A DNA stretch of 64,000 nt, taken from the NCBI RefSeq assembly GCF_001894785.1, contig NZ_BCWW01000001.1:558001-622000 (forward strand), in the 5' to 3' direction. Both the position numbers and the translations under genes were made by a program. The notes below the pieces were generated by a model that did no database searches, was not told the origin of the DNA, and saw only the letters and a program-made list of their open reading frames with translations. Of this stretch, positions 58,094 to 64,000 are shown piece by piece (the stretch's first letter is position 1; every line of letters begins with the position of its first letter). The DNA comes from Rhodococcoides fascians NBRC 12155 = LMG 3623 (GTDB lineage: Bacteria > Actinomycetota > Actinomycetes > Mycobacteriales > Mycobacteriaceae).

Positions 58094-59080
58094 ATGCGTC
58101 GCCGACGCATCTCCACCACTGTCTTCGTCGCAGCGTTGTCCCTGTCGATCGCCTCGGGAGGTATCGCATCCGCCGAGCCGGCTGCCCCCTCCGCCCGCAT
58201 CGTCGACACCGTCCTGACATCCGACACGCTGCGCACGCTGAAGGTCGACTCACCCGCTATGGGGGCCGTCGTCGAAGTGCAGGTGCTCACACCCGCGGCG
58301 AAAAGCGGACCGCGTCCGACGCTGTACATGCTCAGCGGCATCGGCGAAGAGGATCCGCACAACAGCATGTGGTTGCGGAAGGGGCAGGCAGCGGAGTTCT
58401 TCGCCGACAAGAACGTCAACGTCGTCCTGCCGTTGGCCGGGCCAGGAAGCTTCTACACCGACTGGCAGCGCGACGACCCGAAACTCGGCCGCTACCAGTG
58501 GGAAACGTTTCTCACCGAGGAACTGCCTCCGCTGATCGATGCGGCCGTGGACGGCAACGGCCGCAACGCGATAGCGGGACTGTCGATGGGCGCACAATCG
58601 GCGATGATGCTCGCCGCACGTAACCCGGATGTGTACTCCGGCGTGGCGTCGTACAGCGGCTGCTTCGCGTCCGCCGAGCCGTTGGGCCAGGCCAGTATTC
58701 GAGCCATCGTCGGGGCATTCGGCGGCAATGCCGACAACATGTGGGGCGGACCCTTCGATCCTGCGTGGGCCGAACATGATTCGGTGGCCAACGCCGAAAG
58801 TCTGCGCGGTACCGATGTCTACGTGTCGGTGGGAACCGGAGCACCCGGACGACACGAAAGCTTCGACACGGCAGCGGGATGGGACAGGGTGGTGGTCGGT
58901 GGCCTCATCGAGGTCGGGTCGAACTACTGCACACACCGACTTGCGGATCGGCTCGGCCAGTTGAACATTCCTGCAACGTTCGACTTCACCGAGACCGGAA
59001 CGCACTCGTGGCCGTACTGGGTGGAGCAGCTACCGAAGAGTTGGCCGACCCTCGCCGGATCCCTCGGTATCTCGGGCTGA
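58094..59080 (+). CDS. Secreted esterase of the antigen 85 / esterase D fold
   Basis: A 328-residue exported protein. Signal peptide MRRRRISTTVFVAALSLSIA with cleavage likely after ASA near residue 27. The mature part is an alpha/beta hydrolase with the nucleophile elbow AGLSMGAQSAM, PLAGPGSFYTDWQ, a Trp-containing GGNADNMWGGPFDPAWAEHD loop as in antigen 85, and an active-site His in GTHSWPYW. Mycolyltransferases and related trehalose esterases share this shape, but an ordinary carboxylesterase is possible. The frame opens at 57998, but the ATG at 58094 gives the signal peptide. Its stop lies in a short tandem duplication. Confidence 0.85.
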   Translation: MRRRRISTTVFVAALSLSIASGGIASAEPAAPSARIVDTVLTSDTLRTLKVDSPAMGAVVEVQVLTPAAKSGPRPTLYMLSGIGEEDPHNSMWLRKGQAAEFFADKNVNVVLPLAGPGSFYTDWQRDDPKLGRYQWETFLTEELPPLIDAAVDGNGRNAIAGLSMGAQSAMMLAARNPDVYSGVASYSGCFASAEPLGQASIRAIVGAFGGNADNMWGGPFDPAWAEHDSVANAESLRGTDVYVSVGTGAPGRHESFDTAAGWDRVVVGGLIEVGSNYCTHRLADRLGQLNIPATFDFTETGTHSWPYWVEQLPKSWPTLAGSLGISG

Positions 59081-59100
59081 CACTCGGTATCTCGGGCCGA
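59063..59100. repeat. Tandem duplication across the esterase stop codon
   Basis: CTCGGTATCTCGGGCTGA (59063-59080, ending in the stop) is repeated as CTCGGTATCTCGGGCCGA (59083-59100), period 20, 17 of 18 positions equal. It is a recent-looking local duplication in the convergent gap before the HglS-type gene. Confidence 0.7.
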
Positions 59101-59104
59101 TTGC

Positions 59105-60481
59105 TCAGTGGGTCCATGGGCAGTCGAGAGGCTTCGTCAGGCCGAGGTGCTTCTCGACTCGCGTCACCGACTCGTCTCGGAGACGGCCGTAGATCCGGTA
59201 CGGGTCGTGCAGGGTCCGTCCCAGAACGCTTTCCATCGCCTCCGCATCGAAGGCTGCCGCGGTGTTGTCGGAATTGCGGGTGCCGTCGGATTCGAGATTG
59301 GACCTGAAGATGCCCGCCGCCGACTTGGGCAGGAAGTCCTCGTACACGATCGGGTCGGCCGCGAGAACACCCGACCTGACCAGATCGACGAGGCCACCGT
59401 CCCGGTCTGCAGCGGACGGGTTGGTCCCGGTGACTCGAAAGGTGAAGTAGGCGAGGTCTTCTGCCATCCACTGTGTCTCGTCGTCCGGCACCAGCGACGA
59501 CCACAGTGCGGACGCGTCCTCAGGTTCCTCGGTATCGAGTCGATCCAGATACTCGTCGTAGCGACGTCGTCCGAGTGCGGTAGCTGCCGCGCCCCTGGCT
59601 TCGACCTCGCCGAACCGCACCCGCAGATGGCCGGGTTCGACGTTGCCGTTCTCGTCGAGAAACATCCGCTGCTCGTCCAGCGCTCGGAACGACGTCTGGC
59701 GCAACAACAATCCAGGACCGGACGTACGAGGAGGCCCCTGGATGGTGTCGATCATTGCCACCCCGCGCTCTCCCATACGGCGATGCAGAAGATCGATGTC
59801 CAGAACCCTCGGTGTCAGATGATTGATGTGGGTGGAGGAGACACCACCGATGTCGGCGGCCACCGCCGAGACTGCCTCGAGTTCGCGATACCACGCTCTG
59901 TCGACAGGGTCGGTCGACAACGCGAACGCCGCCGTCGCGAGGTCCAGAAAGGTAGCGGACTCCTCCGCTGCGAGGCCGTTGCCCCTCTCGCACGTGGCTG
60001 CCAGCTCGAGCAGTAGCGGAGGGAACAGTGTTCTGCGGTCGAGGAATTCCGTCAGGCGACGGCCGAGATCCGGGTCGAAGAACCGTCGATCCGACGCCAC
60101 CAGCATCGAGGTGAAGATCCGGAACGGGTTGATCGCCAGCTCGGCCGGATCGATCGGCCGGAACGCTGTCGACACCACCGGAATCGAACTCGACGCAGTG
60201 TCACGCAGATCGTAGAAACCCACCGGATACATTCCCATGGCACCGAATATCAGTGCTACCTGCGACATCTCACGTGCATTGCCGACACGAATCGCCCCGT
60301 GTCGCTCGGCGGTGACGCGATCGATGGAGCCGAAACGTTCCGCATCGGCACCCACGTTGCGCATCGTCTCGGCATTGATCGACGCGGTGACATCCAACAG
60401 CGTCGTGTACGCGGGAACCTCCCGCCCGTACAGAGCCGACAGACGAAGGGCGAACTGCGCTCGCAATTGCGTCGGTGTCAC
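59105..60481 (-). CDS. hglS: HglS-type 2-oxoadipate dioxygenase/decarboxylase (DUF1338)
   Basis: A 458-residue member of the DUF1338/VOC-like family. HglS converts 2-oxoadipate and O2 to D-2-hydroxyglutarate and CO2 in bacterial lysine (pipecolate) catabolism. The known metal and substrate residues appear to be kept: His61 and Arg65 in ERHGAIRVG (His70/Arg74 in the characterised enzyme) and His218 in STHINHLTPR (His226 there); a later Glu completes the site. The GTG at 60481 has GAGGTGG just upstream. It is divergent from an aldehyde dehydrogenase and a GMC oxidoreductase, an unusual neighbourhood. Whether this copy acts on 2-oxoadipate is inferred from family only. Confidence 0.83.
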   Translation of the reverse strand: MTPTQLRAQFALRLSALYGREVPAYTTLLDVTASINAETMRNVGADAERFGSIDRVTAERHGAIRVGNAREMSQVALIFGAMGMYPVGFYDLRDTASSSIPVVSTAFRPIDPAELAINPFRIFTSMLVASDRRFFDPDLGRRLTEFLDRRTLFPPLLLELAATCERGNGLAAEESATFLDLATAAFALSTDPVDRAWYRELEAVSAVAADIGGVSSTHINHLTPRVLDIDLLHRRMGERGVAMIDTIQGPPRTSGPGLLLRQTSFRALDEQRMFLDENGNVEPGHLRVRFGEVEARGAAATALGRRRYDEYLDRLDTEEPEDASALWSSLVPDDETQWMAEDLAYFTFRVTGTNPSAADRDGGLVDLVRSGVLAADPIVYEDFLPKSAAGIFRSNLESDGTRNSDNTAAAFDAEAMESVLGRTLHDPYRIYGRLRDESVTRVEKHLGLTKPLDCPWTH

Positions 60482-60553
60482 GTTCACCACCTCATACTGC
60501 GCCTTTCGGTGCCGACACGGAACCCGTTCGGCTGTCTGCTGCCTTCTCGCGAC

Positions 60554-60582
60554 TGTGCGCATCTACCGCACAATGTGTGCGC
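60554..60582. promoter_or_regulatory. Paired TGTGCGC direct repeats (AraC-type site)
   Basis: TGTGCGCATC begins at 60554 and TGTGCGCGATC at 60576, a direct repeat with a 22-base period, or two helical turns. AraC-type activators typically bind such repeats. They lie in the 193-base divergent gap between the HglS-type gene and the aldehyde dehydrogenase; a partial AraC-type gene ends the window. The link between them is a proposal. Confidence 0.5.
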
Positions 60583-60674
60583 GATCACACAAGACCGGCA
60601 CGTTCGCCCGGGAGCAGTCTGGAGCAGACATGCGAGAGGTGCCTGCACACGGCACCGAGAAGGAGCGAAAACAC

Positions 60675-62159
60675 ATGACCGCAGTACAGGAATCGGCCGC
60701 ACCGTCGCTGCCGACCGGCACCGCCACCGAGCTCTACATCGCGGGGCAGTGGCACGGCGCATCCGACGCAGGCACGTTCACCGACATCGATCCGACGACG
60801 GAACAACCCCTGGCGGAGATTGCCGCAGCCACCGCGTCGGACGTGGACGCAGCAGTGCGTGCGGCCCGTGCCCAGCTCGGCGGCGAGTGGGGTGCAACGC
60901 CCGGAGCGGTCCGCGGACAGCTCCTCAATCGAGTTGCGGACCTGATCGAGCGGGACGGGGACCTGCTGGCGACGTTGGAGGCCCTCGACGTCGGGAAGCC
61001 CGTCGGGCAGCCGGCCATGCTCGACATACCCAATGCCGCAGCGACGTTCCGGCACTTCGCCGGGTGGGCCGACAAGATCACCGGAAGTTCCATCCCCACT
61101 GCGGGATACTTCGGTCAGCCCACGCACTCCTACACCGTGCGTGAGCCCGTCGGCGTGATCGGCATGATCGTCCCCTGGAACACACCGTTGATGATCGCCG
61201 CGTGGAAGCTGGCCCCGGCACTGGCCGCCGGAAACACGATGGTGGTCAAGCCGCCGGAGGATGCGCCGCTGTCGATTCTGCATCTCGCTCGACTCATCGC
61301 CGAGGCCGGAATCCCGGCGGGGGTGGTCAATGTCGTTCCAGGACTGGGCGATGTGACCGGTGACGCTCTGGTCGGTCATCCTGATGTCGACAAGATCAGC
61401 TTCACCGGCAGCCCTCGAGTCGGCAAGCTCATCGCGAAGAAGGCCGCCGACACGTTCAAGAGGACGACGCTCGAGCTCGGCGGCAAGTCTCCGCAGATCA
61501 TTCTCCAGGACGCGGACCTGGAGGCCGCGATCAACGGCACCGCGATGGGCCTGTTCTTCAACCAGGGACAGGTGTGCGCCGCCGGTACCCGTGTGCTGGT
61601 GCACCGTTCGCTGTACTCCCAGGTGGTGGACGGATTGTCGGCGGCTGCGTCCGCACAAGTTCTCGGCGACCCGTTCGATCCGTCGACGACGATGGGTGCG
61701 CTCGTCAACGCGACCCAACGCGACAGTGTGCTCGGCTACATCCAGGCCGGACGCGACGGCGGGGCTCGTGTGGCCGCTGGTGGCGGTCGACCCGACCGCG
61801 CCGGTTTCTTCGTCGAGCCGACCATCTTCGCCGATGCGAACAACGACATGAAGATCGCCCAGGAGGAGATATTCGGGCCCGTCGGAACGGTCATCCCGTT
61901 CGATACGGCGGACGAGGCCATCACGATCGCCAACGCGACGACATACGGTCTGGCCGCGTCGATCTGGACTCGTGACGTGTCGCGAGCGCATTCGTTGGCC
62001 GGGCGGGTTCGATCCGGCGCGGTGTGGGTGAACGGATGGGCGGCCATCGATCCCGCCCTGCCGTGGGGTGGCATGAAATCGAGTGGCACGGGACGGGAAT
62101 TGGGTTGGGCTGGAATAGAAGCCAACACCGAAGAGAAGGTCGTCACCGTAGTTCTGTAG
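60675..62159 (+). CDS. NAD(P)-dependent aldehyde dehydrogenase (betaine-aldehyde-like)
   Basis: A 494-residue aldehyde dehydrogenase superfamily enzyme oxidising an aldehyde to an acid. VIGMIVPWNTPLMIAAWKLA, VVKPPEDAPLSILHLARLI, FTGSPRVGKLIAKKA, the catalytic Glu in TLELGGKSPQIIL and the catalytic Cys in FFNQGQVCAAGTRV are all present, with the C-terminal WVNGWAAIDPALPWGGMKSS. AAGGAG at 60659-60664 precedes the ATG by ten bases. It lies 40 bases ahead of a GMC oxidoreductase; together they can take a primary alcohol to the acid, as BetA and BetB do for choline. The substrate is not proven. Confidence 0.92.
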   Translation: MTAVQESAAPSLPTGTATELYIAGQWHGASDAGTFTDIDPTTEQPLAEIAAATASDVDAAVRAARAQLGGEWGATPGAVRGQLLNRVADLIERDGDLLATLEALDVGKPVGQPAMLDIPNAAATFRHFAGWADKITGSSIPTAGYFGQPTHSYTVREPVGVIGMIVPWNTPLMIAAWKLAPALAAGNTMVVKPPEDAPLSILHLARLIAEAGIPAGVVNVVPGLGDVTGDALVGHPDVDKISFTGSPRVGKLIAKKAADTFKRTTLELGGKSPQIILQDADLEAAINGTAMGLFFNQGQVCAAGTRVLVHRSLYSQVVDGLSAAASAQVLGDPFDPSTTMGALVNATQRDSVLGYIQAGRDGGARVAAGGGRPDRAGFFVEPTIFADANNDMKIAQEEIFGPVGTVIPFDTADEAITIANATTYGLAASIWTRDVSRAHSLAGRVRSGAVWVNGWAAIDPALPWGGMKSSGTGRELGWAGIEANTEEKVVTVVL

Positions 62160-62199
62160 CCCGACTCCCGCGTGCAGCAACGAAACAGCAAGGACTGAC

Positions 62200-63729
62200 A
62201 TGCCGAAGAAATCGACCGACTACCTCGTCGTCGGAGCAGGATCAGCAGGAAGCGTCATCGCCAGGAGGCTCCTCGACGCAGGCCACACCGTCCACGTCAT
62301 CGAGGCCGGTCCCGTGGACACCGATCCGGCGATCCACTCACCGCAGGGCTGGCCGACGCTGTTGGGCGGACCGCAGGACTGGGGACTGTTCACCACCCCG
62401 CAGAAGCACGCCAACGATCGGCGAATCTTCTGGCCACGCGGACGCGTTCTCGGTGGCAGCTCGTCCCTCAACGGAATGATCTACGTACGTGGGCATTCCA
62501 GCGATTACGACGGGTGGGCATCGGCCAGCGGCGACGCCGGATGGTCGTGGGAGAACGTGCTGCCGCTGTTCAAGCGTTCGGAGTCACACGAACTCGGTGC
62601 CAACGAGTTTCACGGCGGCGACGGGCCACTGCCGGTGTCGATCATGGGTACCCCGCACCCCTTGGCGGCGGCGTTCGTCGACGCGGCCGTCGAACATGGT
62701 CACAAACTGATCGACGACTTCAACGCCGACGAGATGGTCGGTGCCGGCTACAACCACACCACCACGCGCGACGGTGAGCGGATGAGCGCCTGGAAGAGCT
62801 TCGTCGGCCCGGTGCTCGACAATCCCGACTTGACGGTGACCACCGGTGCTCTCGTGCACCGAGTGGTGCTCGAGAACGGCCGAGCGGTGGGCATCGAATA
62901 CAGCCGCGGAGATGGCGAGCTGGAGCGAGCGTTCGCCGATCACGAGGTCATCCTGTGCGGCGGAGCCCTCGGCTCTCCGAAGACCCTGCTGCTCAGTGGA
63001 ATCGGGCCGTCCAGACATTTGGCTGAACTGGGAATCGACACCGTCGTCGACCTGCCGGGCGTCGGCGAGAACCTGCACGACCATTTGCTGCTCAGCAACA
63101 TCTACGAGTCCCTCGAGCCGCTCGCAGCCGGTACCAACAACCTGCTCGAAGCGCAGCTGTACGCCCGCAGTACCGGATGGGCCGGCGCTGCACCCGATTT
63201 GCAGCCCCTGTTCATGCACATCCCCTACCCCGCCGACGGATACCCGGTGCCGGAGAACGGCTACACGATCGCTCCGGGAATCGTGGCTCCGCGTTCACGC
63301 GGCACGCTGCGATTGGCGTCCTCGGATCCGAATGAATTGCCGCTGGCGGATCCGAACATCCTGGCCGATCCGTACGACCTCGAAGCGATGGTCGACGCGG
63401 TGGAGATCTGCCGGGAGATCGGTGCCTCCGATGTCTTCGCGCCGTGGCGTAAAGCGGAGGTGGTACCGGGACCGAGCGCCCGCACCCGCGACGACCTGCG
63501 GGCGTACGTCCGACAGACTGCCGGTACGTACCACCACCAGGTCGGAACCTGCAAGATGGGAGCCGAGTCGGACTCCGATGCCGTTGTCGGAGCCGACCTT
63601 CGGGTCCGCGGGGTCGATGGATTGCGGGTGGCGGACGCGTCGATCATGCCCACGGTGCCGTCGGGCAACACCAACGCGCCGTCCATCATGGTCGGTGAGC
63701 GGGCCTCGGATCTGATCCTCGGAAAGTAG
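62200..63729 (+). CDS. GMC-family alcohol oxidoreductase (choline-dehydrogenase-like)
   Basis: A 509-residue FAD-dependent glucose-methanol-choline oxidoreductase. The dinucleotide loop [17 protein letters not shown], the FAD-contact [19 protein letters not shown], and [18 protein letters not shown] are GMC signatures; the active-site His is in [12 protein letters not shown] and a second polar residue in [13 protein letters not shown] (Asn, as in choline oxidase and dehydrogenase). It probably oxidises a primary alcohol to an aldehyde for the dehydrogenase encoded upstream. The length is typical of the BetA branch. It ends before a hairpin shared with the convergent AraC-type gene. Confidence 0.92.
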   Translation: MPKKSTDYLVVGAGSAGSVIARRLLDAGHTVHVIEAGPVDTDPAIHSPQGWPTLLGGPQDWGLFTTPQKHANDRRIFWPRGRVLGGSSSLNGMIYVRGHSSDYDGWASASGDAGWSWENVLPLFKRSESHELGANEFHGGDGPLPVSIMGTPHPLAAAFVDAAVEHGHKLIDDFNADEMVGAGYNHTTTRDGERMSAWKSFVGPVLDNPDLTVTTGALVHRVVLENGRAVGIEYSRGDGELERAFADHEVILCGGALGSPKTLLLSGIGPSRHLAELGIDTVVDLPGVGENLHDHLLLSNIYESLEPLAAGTNNLLEAQLYARSTGWAGAAPDLQPLFMHIPYPADGYPVPENGYTIAPGIVAPRSRGTLRLASSDPNELPLADPNILADPYDLEAMVDAVEICREIGASDVFAPWRKAEVVPGPSARTRDDLRAYVRQTAGTYHHQVGTCKMGAESDSDAVVGADLRVRGVDGLRVADASIMPTVPSGNTNAPSIMVGERASDLILGK

Positions 63730-63738
63730 TTCGTGGTC

Positions 63739-63765
63739 GGGTGAGGGCGGCGTGCGCTCTCACCC
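63739..63765. terminator. Convergent hairpin GGGTGAG/CTCACCC
   Basis: GGGTGAG (63739-63745), thirteen bases, CTCACCC (63759-63765): a perfect 7-base stem between the convergent GMC and AraC-type genes, overlapping the last codons of the latter. It may terminate transcription from both sides. Confidence 0.5.
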
Positions 63766-64000
63766 GGCGCGGTACTCCCGCGGCGACATGCCGTACGTCT
63801 CCTTGAACAGCTTCGAGAAGTTCGAGGAATCGATCAAACCGTGACGCGCACAGACGGTTCCGATACTGTCTGCGGCGAAACGAGGGTCACGCAGGTCGCG
63901 GTGGCACCTCTCCAGACGCCTGGATCTGATCCAGCCGGCCACCGTGCGACCGTCCTGCTCGAAGAGCTTCTGCAAGTAACGCGTCGAAATATGCAGGTGC
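63760..64000 (-). CDS. AraC-family regulator, partial (C-terminal DNA-binding part)
   Basis: Only the last 80 or so residues are in the window; the gene runs off the right edge. They form the double helix-turn-helix of an AraC protein: HISTRYLQKLFEQDGRTVAG, then WIRSRRLERCHRDLRDPRF, and the second helix pair with VCARHGLIDSSNFSKLFKET, ending YGMSPREYRAG. The phrase resembles the FeaR/NimR-type group with an AraC-binding-like N-terminal domain. It lies convergent with the GMC gene and is the obvious regulator of the alcohol-aldehyde oxidation genes. The N-terminal sensor domain cannot be seen. Confidence 0.88.
   Translation of the reverse strand, partial: HLHISTRYLQKLFEQDGRTVAGWIRSRRLERCHRDLRDPRFAADSIGTVCARHGLIDSSNFSKLFKETYGMSPREYRAG

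Noticed and set aside
1..64000. tRNA, rRNA, CRISPR or insertion-sequence features
   Set aside because: None found by reading both strands for cloverleaf arms, regularly spaced repeats, transposase motifs or flanking inverted repeats; a dedicated scan was not possible here.

Overview
The window is high-GC DNA with dense, mostly ATGA/GTGA-coupled genes and many TetR, GntR, IclR and SorC regulators. It also carries an AccA1/AccD1-type acyl-CoA carboxylase, an MCE protein, an ECF41 sigma factor, an antigen-85-like esterase and a DUF5313 protein. Together these point to a mycolic-acid actinobacterium of the Nocardiaceae, most probably Rhodococcus. This assignment is inferred from gene content and family resemblance; no rRNA or tRNA gene is visible to test it. 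It reads as chromosomal catabolic sequence: I see no insertion sequence, integrase, phage gene, CRISPR array or origin.

Layout. 1-2.9 kb: the end of a leucine-degradation (methylcrotonyl-CoA carboxylase) operon with a divergent TetR. 3.0-5.3 kb: a nickel/cobalt permease coupled to a secreted lipase. 5.3-10.6 kb: a meta-cleavage-like aromatic operon (SDR, flavin hydroxylase, FAH-family hydrolase, extradiol dioxygenase) with a divergent TetR. 10.6-15.6 kb: an oxidative operon (ferritin-like PF10118 protein, its probable 2Fe-2S reductase, Baeyer-Villiger-type monooxygenase, SDR) with a divergent TetR and a long palindromic operator. 15.6-17.6 kb: siderophore-binding lipoprotein and siderophore-interacting reductase behind an IdeR-like box. 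17.6-24.1 kb: a beta-oxidation set (acyl-CoA synthetase, TetR, FadB-type protein, acyl-CoA dehydrogenase) with a repeated palindrome, then a GntR regulator. 24.3-28.5 kb: MatC-type dicarboxylate carrier, class III CoA-transferase and a fused AccD/AccA-like carboxyltransferase, sharing sequence boxes upstream. 28.6-30.3 kb: an ECF41 sigma factor and its probable target oxidoreductase.

30.4-35.7 kb: 4-hydroxybenzoate hydroxylase with an IclR regulator, then a catechol ortho-cleavage operon in the order LysR-catB-catA-catC. 35.8-39.6 kb: SGNH hydrolase, amidase and an NmrA-like protein. 39.7-42.0 kb: an RsbQ/RsbP-like stress-signalling pair facing a STAS protein. 42.1-45.3 kb: an orphan MCE gene and a two-gene unit of unknown function (DUF6745). 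45.5-50.6 kb: a SorC-type regulator and glpF-glpK-glpD. 50.8-57.0 kb: PhoD phosphatase, a broken flavin monooxygenase tail, GlgX, and a histidine kinase-receiver-ANTAR fusion. 57.0-64.0 kb: DUF5313 membrane protein, OhrR-like MarR, secreted esterase, HglS-type 2-oxoadipate dioxygenase, aldehyde dehydrogenase, GMC oxidoreductase and a partial AraC regulator.

Most units feed central metabolism: aromatics to catechol, protocatechuate or ring-cleavage products; fatty acids, leucine and probably a dicarboxylic acid to acyl-CoAs; glycerol to dihydroxyacetone phosphate. Each has its own local regulator, and in many cases a matching palindrome can be seen at the promoter. No gene-free stretch exceeds 300 bases.
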